64,000 bases of DNA from Pusillimonas minor. GTDB taxonomy: Bacteria; Pseudomonadota; Gammaproteobacteria; Burkholderiales; Burkholderiaceae_B. Where the stretch lies: the NCBI RefSeq assembly GCF_014237865.1, contig NZ_JACJUU010000009.1, forward strand, positions 1 through 64,000. The letters are read 5' to 3'. This document shows positions 1-10,916 of this stretch, piece after piece. Made by a program: the position numbers and the translations under genes. Numbering within the stretch: the stretch's first letter is position 1; every line of letters starts with the position of its first letter. The notes below the pieces were generated by a model. The model was given only the letters and a program-made list of their open reading frames with translations, was not told the DNA's origin and made no database searches.

Positions 1-2
1 TC

Positions 3-68
3 GGCGCGCAAATCAACGCGCTGCGCTCATTGCTGGCTTTAACGACAAAACGACCTGCGATGATCTAA
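3..68 (+). CDS. possible 3' end of a rightward gene (partial)
   Basis: An open frame runs from the window edge to a TAA at 66-68. The last residues read LLALTTKRPAMI, and codon use resembles the neighbouring genes. A strong rightward terminator follows at 125-148, which would suit the end of a gene convergent with typA. Only about 21 residues are visible, so no family can be named and chance openness is not excluded. Confidence 0.3.
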   Translation, partial: GAQINALRSLLALTTKRPAMI

Positions 69-73
69 CAGAC

Positions 74-109
74 AAAAAAATAAACCCCGCTGCAAAAAAC
101 AGGGGGTTT
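74..109 (-). terminator. intrinsic terminator downstream of typA
   Basis: Read leftward, a stem is formed by the complements of 103-109 and 82-88 (AAACCCC with GGGGTTT). The loop is about 14 nt. One A and then seven T (80-74) follow. It lies about 55 bp beyond the typA stop and would end the rimP-typA operon. Confidence 0.6.
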
Positions 110-124
110 ATCAACAGTCTGAAA

Positions 125-148
125 GGCCGCCCATGGGCGGCCTTTTTT
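125..148 (+). terminator. intrinsic terminator (rightward, possibly bidirectional)
   Basis: GGCCGCCC (125-132) and GGGCGGCC (135-142) form a perfect 8-bp stem followed by six T on the plus strand. On the minus strand only three T follow. It therefore mainly serves a rightward gene ending before it, and only 15 bp separate it from the typA stop. Confidence 0.65.
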
Positions 149-163
149 AGCAGGCTAACGTCG

Positions 164-1987
164 TTAAACGGCGCCCTCACGAGACATGCGGCGACGCTCG
201 TGTTCTTGCAGGTAACGCTTGCGCAAACGAATCGACTTGGGCGTCACTTCGACCAGTTCGTCGTCGGAGATAAACTCGACCGCGTATTCAAGCGACATCC
301 GGATCGGTGGCACCAGATCGATGTGCTCATCTTTGCTGGTTGTACGAATGTTGGTGAGCTTCTTTTCTTTGGTGGGGTTAACCACCAAATCGTTGTCACG
401 GCTATGAATGCCGATAATCATGCCTTCGTAAAGCGGCTCGCCGGGGCTGACAAACATGCGACCACGATCTTGCAGCTTCCAGAGCGCATAGGCCACCGCA
501 TTACCGTCATCTTGACTGATCAGCACGCCATTGCGACGCTCGCCCACACCACCTTCGCGCATGGGTGCGTAGTCGTCAAAAATGTGGCTCATCAGGCCAG
601 TACCGCGCGTCAGCGTTAAAAACTCGCTTTGGAAACCGATCAGGCCTCGAGCAGGGATACGATATTCAAGACGCGTACGACCACGGCCGTCAGACTGCAT
701 GTCTTGCAGATCGCCCTTGCGTCGCCCCAGCTCTTCCATGACCGCACCTTGGTGCCCTTCTTCGACGTCGACCGTCAACAATTCGAAAGGCTCCATCTTG
801 ACGCCATCAACTTCCTTGAGCAAAACCTGCGGACGCGACACGGCCAGTTCGTAGCCTTCGCGACGCATGTTTTCAAGCAAAATGGTCAGGTGCAATTCGC
901 CACGACCCCGGACTTCGAAGGTCATGTCGTCTTCTGTCGGGTTGACGCGCAGCGCAACGTTCGACTTCAATTCGAGCTCGAGACGATCGCGCAGCTGACG
1001 GCTGGTGACAAACTTGCCTTCGCGGCCGGCCAACGGCGACGAGTTGACCATGAAGTTCATCGTCAGTGTCGGCTCATCGATACGCAGCAGCGGCAACGCC
1101 TCTTGATTGCTGGGGTCGAGCAATGTGCAGCCAATGCCGATCTCATCAATACCGTTGATCAGCACGATATCACCGGCTTGCGCTTCATCGACCAGCTCGC
1201 GCTCGAGGCCTTTGAACTTGAGCACCTGATTGATGCGGCCCTTGATTGGATCGCCTTCGGGGCCGAACTTGACCACGACATCTTGCCCTGCACGGACACG
1301 GCCGCGATTGACACGGCCAATACCGATTTTGCCCACATAGCTGCTGTAGTCCATTGAAATGACCTGCAACTGCAACGGCCCGTTCGGATCGTCTTCACGC
1401 TGAGGAACGTTCTCGAGAATAGCCTGGAACAGTGGACGCATATCGCCTTCGCGCACGTCGGGCGTAAGACCGGCATAGCCCGACAAGCCTGATGCGTACA
1501 CAATCGGAAAATCGAGCTGTTCTTCGGTCGCACCCAGTTTGTCGAAAAGGTCGAACGTGGCGTTAATCACGTGATCGATACGGGCGCCAGGGCGGTCGAC
1601 TTTATTAACGACCACGATAGGCTTGAGACCCAGCGCCAGGGCTTTGCGCGTTACGAAACGCGTTTGAGGCATGGGGCCTTCGACGGCGTCGACCAGCAAC
1701 AATACGCCATCTACCATCGACAATACACGTTCAACCTCGCCACCAAAGTCGGCGTGGCCGGGGGTGTCTACGATATTGATATGTGTGCCTTCGTACTCGA
1801 CAGCACAGTTTTTGGACAGAATCGTGATGCCGCGCTCGCGCTCGATATCACCGGAGTCCATAACGCGTTCAGTGAGCTGCTGGTTGTCACGGAACGTACC
1901 TGCCTGACGCAGCAGTTGGTCAACCAGCGTTGTTTTACCGTGATCGACGTGGGCAATAATTGCCACATTGCGCAATGCGCGACTCAT
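164..1987 (-). CDS. typA: ribosome-associated GTPase TypA/BipA
   Basis: TypA/BipA is a translational GTPase of the EF-G/LepA group that binds the 70S ribosome and helps 50S assembly and growth under stress. At 607 aa it has the full family length. Visible GTPase motifs are AHVDHGKTT (12-20), DTPGHAD (74-80) and NKVD (128-131). They are followed by EF-Tu-like domain 2, EF-G domain III/V modules and the TypA-specific C-terminal domain. The ATG overlaps the truB stop as ATGA, so the two are translationally coupled. It is the last gene of the leftward rimP-nusA-infB-rbfA-truB-typA operon, and a leftward terminator lies just beyond its stop. Confidence 0.98.
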   Translation of the reverse strand: MSRALRNVAIIAHVDHGKTTLVDQLLRQAGTFRDNQQLTERVMDSGDIERERGITILSKNCAVEYEGTHINIVDTPGHADFGGEVERVLSMVDGVLLLVDAVEGPMPQTRFVTRKALALGLKPIVVVNKVDRPGARIDHVINATFDLFDKLGATEEQLDFPIVYASGLSGYAGLTPDVREGDMRPLFQAILENVPQREDDPNGPLQLQVISMDYSSYVGKIGIGRVNRGRVRAGQDVVVKFGPEGDPIKGRINQVLKFKGLERELVDEAQAGDIVLINGIDEIGIGCTLLDPSNQEALPLLRIDEPTLTMNFMVNSSPLAGREGKFVTSRQLRDRLELELKSNVALRVNPTEDDMTFEVRGRGELHLTILLENMRREGYELAVSRPQVLLKEVDGVKMEPFELLTVDVEEGHQGAVMEELGRRKGDLQDMQSDGRGRTRLEYRIPARGLIGFQSEFLTLTRGTGLMSHIFDDYAPMREGGVGERRNGVLISQDDGNAVAYALWKLQDRGRMFVSPGEPLYEGMIIGIHSRDNDLVVNPTKEKKLTNIRTTSKDEHIDLVPPIRMSLEYAVEFISDDELVEVTPKSIRLRKRYLQEHERRRMSREGAV

Positions 1988-2739
1988 AACTGTTCATCCT
2001 TTTGTTTAGCGCCCGCAGGCATCAGGCCGGCGGGTAAATGATCTGGCGCAATCAGCACCGAAATCGGGTTTTCCATACTTTGAAGCGCATCGAGCGTGAT
2101 GGCGTCGTCGATGCTGAACGGCCCTGCCGCGGTACGACGTAACGCCGACAAATGCGCTCCGCAACCCAGCGCCCGACCAATGTCTTGTGCGAGCGTGCGG
2201 ATATACGTACCTTTGCTGCAATGCACCCGCAGTCGGGCCTGAAGACCATCACACGACAAGACCTGCAAGTCGTGAATCGTCACCTGACGGGGCGGTCGCT
2301 CGAGTTCGATGCCTTCTCGAGCATATTTGTATAACGGTTTGCCATCGCGCTTGAGTGCCGAATACATCGGCGGCACTTGTTCGATGGGACCACGAAAAGC
2401 CGGCAAGACATCGTCGAGGGCCTGCGGACTGATGCCTTGAAAATCTGCTGCCGATGTCACCACATTGCCGGTCAGATCACCGGAGTCGGTTTCTTCACCA
2501 AACGCCAGCGTGGCCTCGTAGACCTTGTCGGCGTCGAGCATGGCGCCGGCAATTTTGGTGGTTCGACCCAAGCAGCAAATAAGTAGCCCTGTCGCAAACG
2601 GATCAAGCGTGCCGGTGTGACCCGCCTTGCGCGCATCGAGTGTGCGCTTGGCGCGCTGCAAAGCGTGATTGCTGGATAGTCCTTCGGGTTTATCGAGCAA
2701 CAGCACGCCGTCGAGCGGCTGCCCGCGTCGTGAAGCCAT
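1984..2739 (-). CDS. truB: tRNA pseudouridine(55) synthase TruB
   Basis: TruB converts U55 in the T-loop of tRNAs to pseudouridine and has a tRNA chaperone role. The 251-aa protein shows the TruB core: a [14 protein letters not shown] start, then [13 protein letters not shown] with catalytic Asp46, and a later [10 protein letters not shown] motif. The C-terminus is short compared with enzymes that carry a full PUA domain. It lies between rbfA and typA, as in many proteobacteria, and shares an ATGA overlap with typA. A terminator-like hairpin (2758-2783) separates it from rbfA, so its expression relative to infB/rbfA may be tuned there. Confidence 0.97.
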   Translation of the reverse strand: MASRRGQPLDGVLLLDKPEGLSSNHALQRAKRTLDARKAGHTGTLDPFATGLLICCLGRTTKIAGAMLDADKVYEATLAFGEETDSGDLTGNVVTSAADFQGISPQALDDVLPAFRGPIEQVPPMYSALKRDGKPLYKYAREGIELERPPRQVTIHDLQVLSCDGLQARLRVHCSKGTYIRTLAQDIGRALGCGAHLSALRRTAAGPFSIDDAITLDALQSMENPISVLIAPDHLPAGLMPAGAKQKDEQL

Positions 2740-2757
2740 CGTTTAGTGTCTCTTGGC

Positions 2758-2783
2758 AAAAAACGACAGCCCCTCAGGGCTGT
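2758..2783 (-). terminator. internal terminator-like hairpin between rbfA and truB
   Basis: Read leftward, ACAGCCC (2783-2777), loop TGAG and GGGCTGT (2772-2766) form a 7-bp stem. Two bases and then six T (2763-2758) follow. The rbfA stop codon TGA lies in the loop, so a terminating ribosome would cover the hairpin. This is a candidate partial terminator inside the operon. Confidence 0.55.
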
Positions 2784-3184
2784 TCGTCAGGTTCGTCGGG
2801 TTCGGCGGCGCGTACGGCCCCGCCCTGCGGCGCATTGGCCTGGTCGATAAGTTGTGACAGTGCCAGACCACGAGCGAGCTGGTCATCGTGGTGGAAATGC
2901 AGGGTAGGCACCGTATGGATATGCAGCATTTTGAACAACAGCGAATGCAGCCAGCCCGCCTTCTCGCGCAGCGCAGCAAGCGCGGCATCGGGCTCGGCGC
3001 CCATGACCGTAAAGTACACCTTGGCATGCGCGTAGTCGGCGGAAAGCTCGACACCCGTCAGCGTGATAAGACCCGCCCGCGAGACATCGAGCTCGCGCTG
3101 GATAAGGATGGCCAGATCTTTTTGGATCTGGTCGGCCAGGCGGGTATTGCGACCCGAAGCGGGCTTAGACTTGTGACGCCCCAT
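2774..3184 (-). CDS. rbfA: 30S ribosome-binding factor RbfA
   Basis: RbfA is a KH-fold protein that binds the 30S subunit near the 5' end of 16S rRNA and acts late in maturation and in cold adaptation. The 136-aa protein has the family features: a basic N-terminus ([17 protein letters not shown]), the KH segment [13 protein letters not shown], and [11 protein letters not shown] near the end. The C-terminus is an acidic Asp/Glu/Pro tail. It starts 2 bp after the infB stop, so it is tightly coupled to infB. Its own stop lies in the loop of a terminator-like hairpin. Confidence 0.96.
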   Translation of the reverse strand: MGRHKSKPASGRNTRLADQIQKDLAILIQRELDVSRAGLITLTGVELSADYAHAKVYFTVMGAEPDAALAALREKAGWLHSLLFKMLHIHTVPTLHFHHDDQLARGLALSQLIDQANAPQGGAVRAAEPDEPDEQP

Positions 3185-3186
3185 GT

Positions 3187-6075
3187 TTATAGTGTCCGCG
3201 CGATTTCTTTGATTTCGAAGACCTCAAGCTGGTCGCCCACCTCGATGTCGATGTTACCCTTGAGCGTGATACCGCAGTCGAAACCAGCCTTGACTTCTTT
3301 GACGTCGTCTTTGAAGCGACGCAGCGATTCGAGGGCGCCTGTCCAGATGACCACGTTGTTACGCAGCAAACGAACCTGGGAGTCGCGACGCACCACACCA
3401 TCGGTAACCATACAGCCCGCAATATTGCCCACTTTCGAGATAGTGAACACTTCGCGGATATCGACCGACCCGATGATTTCTTCGCGCTGCTCGGGGGCCA
3501 GCATGCCGGACATTGCCTTACGAACGTCATCGATGGCGTCGTAAATGATGTTGTAGTAGCGCAAGTCGATGCCGTTACCTTCGGCCAGCTTCTTGGCGCT
3601 TTGTTCGGCGCGCACGTTAAAGCCGATGATGACCGCGTTGGAGGCAATGGCAAGGTTGACGTCGCTTTCGGAGATACCCCCGACGGCTGCGTGAACGACC
3701 TGGACACGAACTTCGTCGGTAGACAGCTTGAGCAGGGACTGAACCAGCGCTTCTTGCGAACCCTGAACGTCGGTCTTGACAATAAGCGGCAAGGTCTTGG
3801 AGCCTTCGCCCATATTGTCGAACATGGATTCGAGCTTGGCGGCCTGCTGGCGGGCCAGCTTGACGTCGCGGAACTTACCCTGACGAAACAAAGCGATTTC
3901 GCGTGCTTTGCGCTCGTCGGCCATGGCAATGACCTCGTCGCCTGCTGCAGGCACTTCGGTAAGGCCCTGGATTTCGACGGGGATTGAGGGCCCGGCCGTA
4001 TTGATGGGTTTACCGTTCTCGTTGAGCATGGCACGTACACGACCATAGCTTGCACCGGCCAGCACCGAATCGCCGCGCGACAGCGTGCCGCTTTGAACCA
4101 GAATAGTCGCCACCGGACCACGCCCCTTGTCAAGGCGGGCTTCGATGACGATACCCTTGGCCGGGGCTTCGATGGGTGCGGTCAGCTCGAGAATTTCGGC
4201 CTGCAACAACACGTTTTCGAGCAAGTCGTCGATACCCTGGCCGGTTTTGGCCGACACGGGTACAAACGGCACATCGCCGCCGTACTCTTCAGGCACAACC
4301 TCTTCCGAGACCAGCTCTTGCTTGACGCGATCGGCGTTGGCATCGGGCTTGTCGATTTTGTTGATGGCCACGACCAGGGGCACACCTGCTGCCTTGGCGT
4401 GGTGAATGGCTTCTTTGGTTTGCGGCATCACGCCGTCGTCGGCTGCAACAACCAGAATAACGATGTCGGTGGCCTTGGCACCGCGTGCACGCATTGCGGT
4501 AAACGCTTCGTGACCCGGGGTATCGAGGAAGGTGACCATGCCGCGGTCGGTTTTAACGCTGTAGGCACCAATGTGCTGCGTAATGCCGCCGGCTTCGCCC
4601 GAAGCCACTTTGGCGCGACGGATGTAGTCGAGCAGCGAAGTTTTACCGTGGTCGACGTGACCCATGACGGTAACAACAGGTGCGCGCGGCAGGGCTTCGG
4701 CCTGCACTTCGGCTTCTGTGGTGTCGAGGAAGGCTTCAGGGTCGTCGAGTTTGGCCGCAATGGCTTTGTGACCCAGCTCTTCGACCACAATCATGGCCGT
4801 TTCCTGGTCGAGCACCTGGTTAATGGTAACCATTTGGCCCAGCTTCATCAGGTGCTTGATGACCTCGGCAGCTTTCACGGCCATTTTGTGGGCCAGATCG
4901 GCCACGCTGATGGTTTCGGGAACGTGCACTTCGCGGGCAATGAATTCGACCGTCTGGGGTTGACGCTGCTCTGCCTGAGACTGGCGAGCATTGCGGCCAC
5001 GACCCGACTTGCCGGCTTTACCCCCGGCACGCCAGCCATCGCGGCTTGCAGGCGCGGCATCGGTACGCGCGACAGGTTTTTTACGCGACCCGTCGTCGAC
5101 CCAGGCACCACCCTCGCCGGCGCGAACCGGTTTTTTCTCGGGGGCCTTGACGTCTTTTTTGCCGGCTTTACCTGCAGGCTTGTGTAAGGTGCCACTGATG
5201 CCGCCTTCGTCTTCGGGGGCCTTGAGCACTTTACGCGGGCGGTTAAGCATTTGTTGCAACGCAGCTGCTTCGGCTTCGGCGGCTTTACGGGCACGCTCGC
5301 GGCCGTCGTCGGCAGCGGGGGCCGCAGGCGCAGGCGCCGCACGGCGGGCTGCAGGCCTTTCGGCGGACTTTGCCGGCGCAGCTTTGGCTACGGGCTCGGC
5401 TGCAACAGGCGTGGCTTTTACAGGTTCAACCTCTTCAGCTTCAGGCTCGAGTGCAGGCGGGGCTTCGGGCGCTTCAGGTGCGGCCGGCTTACTTTCTTCG
5501 GGCGCCTTCGCAACGGCAGGTGCCTGGTCGGCTACCGGCGTTGGCTGCGTTTCTTCTACGGGCGCCTCTTCGGCCTTTTGCGCTACAGGCGCTTCGGGCT
5601 CGGACACTTGGGGTGCAGAGGAAGGTTCGGGCACCGACGCTGCGGCGGCAGGCGCTTGCACGGCAGGCGCGACTTCAGCCGGTGGCGCCGCTACAGGCGC
5701 CTCGGGTTCGGTAGCAGGTGCTGCGGCAGCCTCGGCTTCTTTTTGCGCAGCCGATTCGGCCAGCAATTCGGAGGGCTCGCGCTTGACGAAAACGCGTTTC
5801 TTTCGCACCTCGACCTGAATCGTGCGTGACCGCCCCGAGCTGTCTGCCTGGCGGATCTCGGACGTCTGGCGGCGCGTCAGGGTAATTTTCTTACCCTCGG
5901 TGGCGCTACCCCCATGCGACCGGCGCAACGATTCGAGCAGTTTCGCCTTGTCTGCGTCAGTGACGGCATCGTCTACTGATTTGAGTTCAACGCCAGCAGA
6001 ACGCAACTGCTCGAGCAGTACATCTGCAGGCATTTTCAGTTCAACAGCGAACTGGGCGACGGTGTTACTCGACAT
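3187..6075 (-). CDS. infB: translation initiation factor IF-2
   Basis: IF-2 is the GTPase that brings fMet-tRNA to the 30S subunit and promotes subunit joining. The 962-aa protein has an N-terminal IF2_N module (about 1-50), then a long disordered linker very rich in Ala, Pro, Glu and Lys (about 105-390), then a second N-domain (VAEFI-like, about 385-440). The G domain begins with [13 protein letters not shown] (near residue 470) and continues with DTPGHEAF and NKIDKPDA. Domains II, III and IV end in [15 protein letters not shown]. The start is ATG with weak spacing evidence. The gene lies 68 bp after nusA and 2 bp before rbfA. Confidence 0.98.
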   Translation of the reverse strand: MSSNTVAQFAVELKMPADVLLEQLRSAGVELKSVDDAVTDADKAKLLESLRRSHGGSATEGKKITLTRRQTSEIRQADSSGRSRTIQVEVRKKRVFVKREPSELLAESAAQKEAEAAAAPATEPEAPVAAPPAEVAPAVQAPAAAASVPEPSSAPQVSEPEAPVAQKAEEAPVEETQPTPVADQAPAVAKAPEESKPAAPEAPEAPPALEPEAEEVEPVKATPVAAEPVAKAAPAKSAERPAARRAAPAPAAPAADDGRERARKAAEAEAAALQQMLNRPRKVLKAPEDEGGISGTLHKPAGKAGKKDVKAPEKKPVRAGEGGAWVDDGSRKKPVARTDAAPASRDGWRAGGKAGKSGRGRNARQSQAEQRQPQTVEFIAREVHVPETISVADLAHKMAVKAAEVIKHLMKLGQMVTINQVLDQETAMIVVEELGHKAIAAKLDDPEAFLDTTEAEVQAEALPRAPVVTVMGHVDHGKTSLLDYIRRAKVASGEAGGITQHIGAYSVKTDRGMVTFLDTPGHEAFTAMRARGAKATDIVILVVAADDGVMPQTKEAIHHAKAAGVPLVVAINKIDKPDANADRVKQELVSEEVVPEEYGGDVPFVPVSAKTGQGIDDLLENVLLQAEILELTAPIEAPAKGIVIEARLDKGRGPVATILVQSGTLSRGDSVLAGASYGRVRAMLNENGKPINTAGPSIPVEIQGLTEVPAAGDEVIAMADERKAREIALFRQGKFRDVKLARQQAAKLESMFDNMGEGSKTLPLIVKTDVQGSQEALVQSLLKLSTDEVRVQVVHAAVGGISESDVNLAIASNAVIIGFNVRAEQSAKKLAEGNGIDLRYYNIIYDAIDDVRKAMSGMLAPEQREEIIGSVDIREVFTISKVGNIAGCMVTDGVVRRDSQVRLLRNNVVIWTGALESLRRFKDDVKEVKAGFDCGITLKGNIDIEVGDQLEVFEIKEIARTL

Positions 6076-6143
6076 TCGACTCTCTCTTTATACGACTACT
6101 TCATTCATTAAAAACAACCTGGTGGCTAGACGTAACCCGAAAT

Positions 6144-7631
6144 TCAGGTTTCATCGTCTGCAAACCAGTGGGCGCGGGCCTTCATGATGAGGTCACTGGC
6201 GGACTGTTCGTCGATCTGTGCAATTTCGGACAGCTCGTCGGTGGCCAGCTCGGCCAGATCATCGCGGGTGTATACATCGTGTTCGGCCAGTTTGGCAGCC
6301 AGTTCGGGCGTCATGCCCTCTAGCTCGAGCATGGCGGGTTCGGTGTTTTGCACACGCTCTTCCTGGGCAATAGCCTCGGTAAGCAACGCGTTACGGGCAC
6401 GGGCACGCAGCTCGTTGATGGTGTCCTCGTCAAAGGCTTCGATTTCGAGAAGCTCTTGAATAGGCACATAAGCGATTTCTTCGAGGCCGGTGAAACCCTC
6501 GTCGATCAGGATGTCGGCCACTTCTTCGTCGACATCGAGTTTACTGATGAAGGTTGAGCGCAGTTCGGTGCGCTCTTGCTCGAAGCGGCTCTGGCTTTCT
6601 TCGGGCGTCATGATATTGATTTGCCACCCGGTGAGTTCGGAGGCCAGACGCACGTTTTGACCACGAGAACCAATAGCCTTGGGCAGGTTCTCTTCGTCGA
6701 CGACGACATCCATGGCATGCTTGTCTTCGTCGACCACGATGGATTCGACTGTTGCCGGCGCCAGCGCACCGATGACGAACTCGGCGGGATCTTCGGCCCA
6801 CAGGACGATATCGACCTGCTCGCCGCCCAGCTCGTTGCGCACGGCGGTAACCCGCGAACCACGCATACCCACGCAGGTACCGATGGGGTCGATACGCTTG
6901 TCGTAGGCCACAACGGCAATTTTGGCACGCACACCCGGGTCGCGGGCAGCCGCTTTGATTTCAAGCAGGCCCTGTTCGATTTCGGGCACTTCGTTCTCGA
7001 AGAGCTGACGAATGAATTCGGGCGATGTACGCGACAAGATTACCTGCTGACCGCGTGCTGAATGATCGACACGCAACACCCAGGCGCGAATGCGATCACC
7101 CACACGGATATTTTCTTTGGGAATCATTTCGGAGCGCGGCAAACGCGCTTCGATTTTGCCGGTTTCGATGATGACATCGCCCTTGTCGATACGCTTTACG
7201 GTACCGGAAACAATGGATTCGCCACGATCGAGGAAATCGTTGAGCAGTTGCTCGCGCTCGGCGTCGCGGATGCGTTGCAAAATAGCTTGCTTGGCGGCCT
7301 GAGCGCCAATCCGACCAAATTCGATGGGCTCGAGCGGCTCTTCGATGTATTCACCGACTTCGATGCCTGGAACGATTTCCTGGGCTTCGGACAACAGCTC
7401 TTGCTGATCGGGCTCTTGCAAACCGGCCTCGTCGGGCACGACCAGCCAACGACGGAACCCTTCGTGGGAACCAGTATCGCGATCGATAGACACACGGATA
7501 TCAGCGTCTTCTTTGAAACGCTTTTTCATGGCGGAGGCCAGCGCGTTTTCGAGCGCGCCGAAAACCACTTCGCGCGATACGTTTTTTTCACGCGCAAGGG
7601 CGTCAACCAACAGAAGAATTTCGCGACTCAT
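6144..7631 (-). CDS. nusA: transcription termination/antitermination factor NusA
   Basis: NusA binds RNA polymerase and nascent RNA, controls pausing and intrinsic termination, and takes part in rRNA antitermination. The 495-aa protein has the usual order: N-terminal polymerase-binding domain (1-130), S1 domain (about 135-200), two KH domains ([11 protein letters not shown] and [19 protein letters not shown]), and two acidic helix-hairpin-helix repeats at the C-terminus (about 350-495). Its ATG overlaps the rimP stop as ATGA. Terminator-like hairpins before rimP and after rbfA make operon feedback by NusA plausible, as known for the E. coli nusA operon. Confidence 0.98.
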   Translation of the reverse strand: MSREILLLVDALAREKNVSREVVFGALENALASAMKKRFKEDADIRVSIDRDTGSHEGFRRWLVVPDEAGLQEPDQQELLSEAQEIVPGIEVGEYIEEPLEPIEFGRIGAQAAKQAILQRIRDAEREQLLNDFLDRGESIVSGTVKRIDKGDVIIETGKIEARLPRSEMIPKENIRVGDRIRAWVLRVDHSARGQQVILSRTSPEFIRQLFENEVPEIEQGLLEIKAAARDPGVRAKIAVVAYDKRIDPIGTCVGMRGSRVTAVRNELGGEQVDIVLWAEDPAEFVIGALAPATVESIVVDEDKHAMDVVVDEENLPKAIGSRGQNVRLASELTGWQINIMTPEESQSRFEQERTELRSTFISKLDVDEEVADILIDEGFTGLEEIAYVPIQELLEIEAFDEDTINELRARARNALLTEAIAQEERVQNTEPAMLELEGMTPELAAKLAEHDVYTRDDLAELATDELSEIAQIDEQSASDLIMKARAHWFADDET

Positions 7632-8113
7632 CGCTTTTTACCCTTGAAATCAAGTACGGGATCCAGTTTGGCACGATCAATATCGTCAAATGCAAAGCTG
7701 ATGACTTCAGCCTTGCTGTTTTTGGCCACGGGATCGAGCACTAGGCCAAAAACACGTCTTTCAGTATTTGTCGTTTCGGCAAGCTGCAAAGTACCGGCGA
7801 ACACCTTTCGGTTGTCGCGGGGTTCGCGCAGACGAATTTCGACGCGCTCACCCGCAAAGCGAACGAAGTCGGCCTCTTTTTTGAGCGGGCGATCGATGCC
7901 GGGCGAACCAACCTCGAGGCGCTGGTAATCAATGCCTTCGACTTCGAATACGCGGGATAGCTGCTTGGAAACTTGTTCGCAGTCTTCGATTCTCACACCG
8001 CCCGGACGATCGAGCGTGACACGGAGCAACCCAAGCGGCATACGTTCGATATCGACCAGTTCGAGATCTGTGCCTTCGAGGACGTCTTGTGTCAGTGCGA
8101 AAATATCTGCCAT
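7628..8113 (-). CDS. rimP: ribosome maturation factor RimP
   Basis: RimP assists 30S subunit maturation. The chosen start gives 161 aa beginning [20 protein letters not shown], which matches where the family normally starts. [16 protein letters not shown] and [20 protein letters not shown] are RimP landmarks. An in-frame ATG 56 codons upstream (8279-8281) would add a stretch translated through a terminator hairpin, and is not favoured. No clear Shine-Dalgarno precedes the chosen ATG, because the bases before it are a T-run and GAATTTT. It is the first gene of the nusA-infB operon, with an ATGA overlap to nusA. Confidence 0.95.
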   Translation of the reverse strand: MADIFALTQDVLEGTDLELVDIERMPLGLLRVTLDRPGGVRIEDCEQVSKQLSRVFEVEGIDYQRLEVGSPGIDRPLKKEADFVRFAGERVEIRLREPRDNRKVFAGTLQLAETTNTERRVFGLVLDPVAKNSKAEVISFAFDDIDRAKLDPVLDFKGKKR

Positions 8114-8120
8114 AAAATTC

Positions 8121-8146
8121 AAAAAAAAAGGGCTGTACGCCAGCCC
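8121..8146 (-). terminator. terminator-like attenuator immediately upstream of rimP
   Basis: Read leftward, GGGCTG (8146-8141), a 5-nt loop and CAGCCC (8135-8130) form a stem followed by nine T (8129-8121). The rimP ATG begins only seven bases later. Form and position suggest that operon transcripts can end just before the first gene. The nearest upstream leftward gene, rluB, stops about 215 bp earlier, so this could also act as a late terminator for rluB. Confidence 0.6.
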
Positions 8147-8362
8147 ATTGTTATTGCGCTTTTTAAAGACTGGTGCGCCGGCCTGCACTTTGTACCCTGG
8201 TACATTGCGCGTAAACCCCCGGCTTACCTGCACTTTAGCGAAGGCCATGCTTGCCGCCAAAAATAACCGCAAGGCAAACATATACCTGTAAAGGCCGGTA
8301 GTTTAACAGATTTTAGAAAAAATCGTGACCTGCCCGGGGTTTAGACTTAAAAAACAACAAGA
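8147..8362. other. rimP leader / rluB-rimP intergenic region
   Basis: 216 bp without a recognised gene. It probably holds the promoter and leader of the rimP-nusA-infB operon. No consensus promoter stands out; TTTACA-like and TTTACG-like -35 candidates exist without convincing -10 partners. An ATG at 8279-8281 in frame with rimP opens a possible leader reading frame. No tRNA-Met gene is present here, unlike the E. coli operon. Confidence 0.5.
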
Positions 8363-9958
8363 TTACTTAAGCACACCCAACCGGGACTCGTGTGCCGAGG
8401 CGCCTTTGGGTTGCCAGTCGTCGCCGCGACCGCTGCGCGGCTTGCCTGCACGCGGCCCACGGCCCGGCTTTTGACCCTTGGGCCCGGCCGCCCCTCGCGG
8501 GGCACGGGATGCCGGTTTGCCATGGGCCGCTTCGGGGCCTTTAGGCTTGCCACCGGCGGGCCGCTTACGGCCCTTGCCGCCTTTACCGTCGGGGTGACCA
8601 TTAGGCAAGCCACCCGGAAGCATTTGCCCGGTGCCGTAAGGGTCGGAGGGAAAAGACTGGGCCACTGCGGCAACTGCACCGGGACGCCCGCCCGATAACT
8701 TGCCGCGTCGACTGATTTTGGCGCCGCTGGTACCGTTGCGTTCGAGCGTACCGAAACCCGGCGGCAAGGCGCTGTCGTGCGTCAATGGCTGACGCGGACG
8801 CTCGCCACGACGTCCGCCAGCGCTTTCGTCTTTGATAAGGCCAAGCTGTACCATCCAGGCGGTAACCAGCGTGCTGTCGAGCTCTTCCCAGCGACCACGG
8901 CGCAAGTTGCGCGGCAGAACGATCTCGCCAAAGCGGGTACGAATCAGGCGGCTAACCGTAACACCGGCGGCCTCGAACATACGACGCACTTCGCGATTAC
9001 GGCCTTCGTGCAGCGTTGCCCGATACCAGCGATTACTGCCCTCTCCGCCAAGAAAATCGAGTGAACCGAACTGAGCCATGCCGTCATCGAGCTGAATGCC
9101 CTTGACCAACTGTTTTTGTTGATCGTCGGCCAGTTCACCCAACACACGTACGGCGTACTCACGCTCGGCGCCATATCGCGGGTGCATGAGCCGGTTGGCC
9201 AGATCGCCCGATGTGGTCAATATAAGCAGGCCCTCGGTGTTGAGGTCGAGACGCCCCACCGACAACCATTTACCGACTTTCATTTTTGGCAAACGGGCAA
9301 AAACCGTCGCACGCCCGGCGGGATCGTCGTGACTGACGATTTCGCCGGCCGGTTTGTGATAAAGAATGACGCGCGGCGGCCTGGCGGCATTGGGACGCGT
9401 AATGGGGCGGCCGTTGACTCGTACCTGATCGTTGGGCCCGACGCGCTGACCAATATGCGCCGGCTCGCCATTAACAGACACTCGGCCTGCAATGATCAGT
9501 TCTTCCATTTCGCGCCGCGAACCGATGCCGGCATCGGCCAACACCTTGTGAAGCTTGGGCGTCACGGCATCGCTGTTAAGGTACTTACCCAAACGTTGCT
9601 CGATTTTCTGGGCCTTGTCCAAATAGCCCAAAGCCTTGTCAGCATCGGCGCTGTCTTCGGCATCGGACAACGCTACCGGCGACGATGCAGGTGCTTTTTT
9701 GCCCTTTGCCGGACCACGCGCCCGAGGCTTGCGTGCTTGAGCCGGGGCTTTGGCAGATGCCCCGCCCGCCGGGGCTGCGCCCTCGGGGTGAGTTGACACT
9801 GACGATTCGCCGGGCGTGCCATCGGACTCATCGCCCCGGCGACGACGAAACGGCGTACGCAGCTTTCGTCCACGGCCCTTGGCCGGCGCCTTGGTGGTGT
9901 TGTCGTCGTGTACGGCATCGACGGCCTGCGACAAGGCCTCGGTAGTGGTTTCATTCAT
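8363..9958 (-). CDS. rluB: 23S rRNA pseudouridine(2605) synthase RluB
   Basis: RluB makes pseudouridine 2605 in 23S rRNA. The 531-aa protein has a disordered basic N-terminus (about 1-130), an S4 RNA-binding domain ([19 protein letters not shown]), the RsuA/RluB-type synthase domain with catalytic Asp in [15 protein letters not shown], and a long Gly/Lys/Arg/Pro-rich tail of about 150 residues. It is much longer than E. coli RluB (about 290 aa), and the extra length is all low-complexity. The start [11 protein letters not shown] is chosen because it clears scpB; GGAG lies 15 nt upstream. An alternative ATG at 9989-9991 overlaps scpB, and still longer frames run opposite good scpB coding sequence. 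Confidence 0.93.
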   Translation of the reverse strand: MNETTTEALSQAVDAVHDDNTTKAPAKGRGRKLRTPFRRRRGDESDGTPGESSVSTHPEGAAPAGGASAKAPAQARKPRARGPAKGKKAPASSPVALSDAEDSADADKALGYLDKAQKIEQRLGKYLNSDAVTPKLHKVLADAGIGSRREMEELIIAGRVSVNGEPAHIGQRVGPNDQVRVNGRPITRPNAARPPRVILYHKPAGEIVSHDDPAGRATVFARLPKMKVGKWLSVGRLDLNTEGLLILTTSGDLANRLMHPRYGAEREYAVRVLGELADDQQKQLVKGIQLDDGMAQFGSLDFLGGEGSNRWYRATLHEGRNREVRRMFEAAGVTVSRLIRTRFGEIVLPRNLRRGRWEELDSTLVTAWMVQLGLIKDESAGGRRGERPRQPLTHDSALPPGFGTLERNGTSGAKISRRGKLSGGRPGAVAAVAQSFPSDPYGTGQMLPGGLPNGHPDGKGGKGRKRPAGGKPKGPEAAHGKPASRAPRGAAGPKGQKPGRGPRAGKPRSGRGDDWQPKGASAHESRLGVLK

Positions 9959-9980
9959 AAGTTTGTTCGGATACTCCGTG

Positions 9981-10556
9981 TCAATCGGCATCAGGGGCCG
10001 GCGGGTCGTCGAGCTGCAAGCCTTCGAGCACCTGCATGGACTCTTGCGACTCGAGTGCAGGCAAATCGTCGAGCGTTCGTAACCCCAAGTCGTCGAGAAA
10101 CTGGCGTGTTGTGCCAAATAACGCGGGACGCCCGGGGGCGTCACGGTGGCCCAGCACTTCGATCCAGCCACGCTCTTCGAGCGTTTTGACAATTTGAGAC
10201 GAAACCGTAACCCCGCGAATATCTTCGATGTCGCCTCGTGTTACAGGCTGACGCCACGCAATAATGGCTAAAGTCTCGAGGACAGCCCTTGAGTATCGGG
10301 GCGGTTTTTCGGGATTAAGACGTTCGAGGAATTTTTGCATTTCGGGGCGGCTTTGAAACCGCCACCCGCTGGCCAGACAGACCAGTTCGAGCCCTTTCTC
10401 TGACCAATCAAGCTGCAGCACAGAAAGCAACCGCCGAAGATCATCTGCAGAGACGTCTTCAGGGGGAAACAGCTTGCGTAACTCGGATAAAGGCAGGGTT
10501 GCGTCGGCGCATAACAGCGCGGTTTCGAGCACCCGAATGATTTCGTTCTCGGTCAT
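9981..10556 (-). CDS. scpB: segregation and condensation protein B (ScpB)
   Basis: ScpB is the winged-helix subunit of the Smc-ScpAB condensin that organises and separates chromosomes. The 191-aa protein contains the two winged-helix domains (about 1-85 and 90-165). Recognisable segments are [54 protein letters not shown] and [15 protein letters not shown] (quoted here as family landmarks from residues about 65-165). scpA is not adjacent; tRNA-fMet lies upstream on the other strand. The gene is 22 bp upstream of rluB and probably cotranscribed, a pairing seen in many bacteria. Confidence 0.95.
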   Translation of the reverse strand: MTENEIIRVLETALLCADATLPLSELRKLFPPEDVSADDLRRLLSVLQLDWSEKGLELVCLASGWRFQSRPEMQKFLERLNPEKPPRYSRAVLETLAIIAWRQPVTRGDIEDIRGVTVSSQIVKTLEERGWIEVLGHRDAPGRPALFGTTRQFLDDLGLRTLDDLPALESQESMQVLEGLQLDDPPAPDAD

Positions 10557-10651
10557 GTATTCTGGTTTTGGACAATTCTACGCGTAATTTTTCAAAGTTG
10601 CACTGTAAGCCCCTATTTTGTACCTCAGGGTGTGAACTATTTGCTACGGAT

Positions 10652-10680
10652 TTGCATTATTTTTTTAGGTAGGTTAATAT
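10652..10680 (+). promoter_or_regulatory. weak candidate promoter of tRNA-fMet
   Basis: TTGCAT (10652-10657), a 17-bp spacer and TAATAT (10675-10680) lie just before the tRNA, which starts 14 bp after the -10. The match to consensus is modest, so the call rests mainly on position. Confidence 0.3.
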
Positions 10681-10693
10681 TCAGTTCTTCAGA

Positions 10694-10770
<77 letters not shown>

Positions 10771-10775
10771 AATTT

Positions 10776-10811
10776 AAAAATGCCTGCATATTACATGCAG
10801 GCATTTTTTTT
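10776..10811 (+). terminator. terminator of tRNA-fMet
   Basis: TGCCTGCAT (10781-10789), loop ATTAC and ATGCAGGCA (10795-10803) form a perfect 9-bp stem, extended by A/T pairs and followed by eight T (10804-10811). Confidence 0.9.
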
Positions 10812-10916
10812 GCCTGGCCCTTGCGCAATAGCATGACCAGACCAAGTACAGCCCACTTTGGCCGTACTTTACTTTGAGTAAATATAGACAACAGGCGACA
10901 GTTTTTAACTTTTAGC

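Noticed and set aside
8114-8281. 56-codon N-terminal extension of RimP
   Set aside because: It would translate a terminator hairpin and U-tract, and the family begins at MADIF. It is kept only as a possible leader frame.
9959-10192. N-terminal extension of rluB by 78 codons
   Set aside because: It runs through scpB coding sequence, is Ser/Cys/Arg-rich nonsense, and the ATG at 9956-9958 restores a sensible start.
10844-10869. AAGTAC...GTACTT inverted repeat after the tRNA-fMet terminator
   Set aside because: A 6-bp stem with a long loop and no U-tract or operator context; likely chance.
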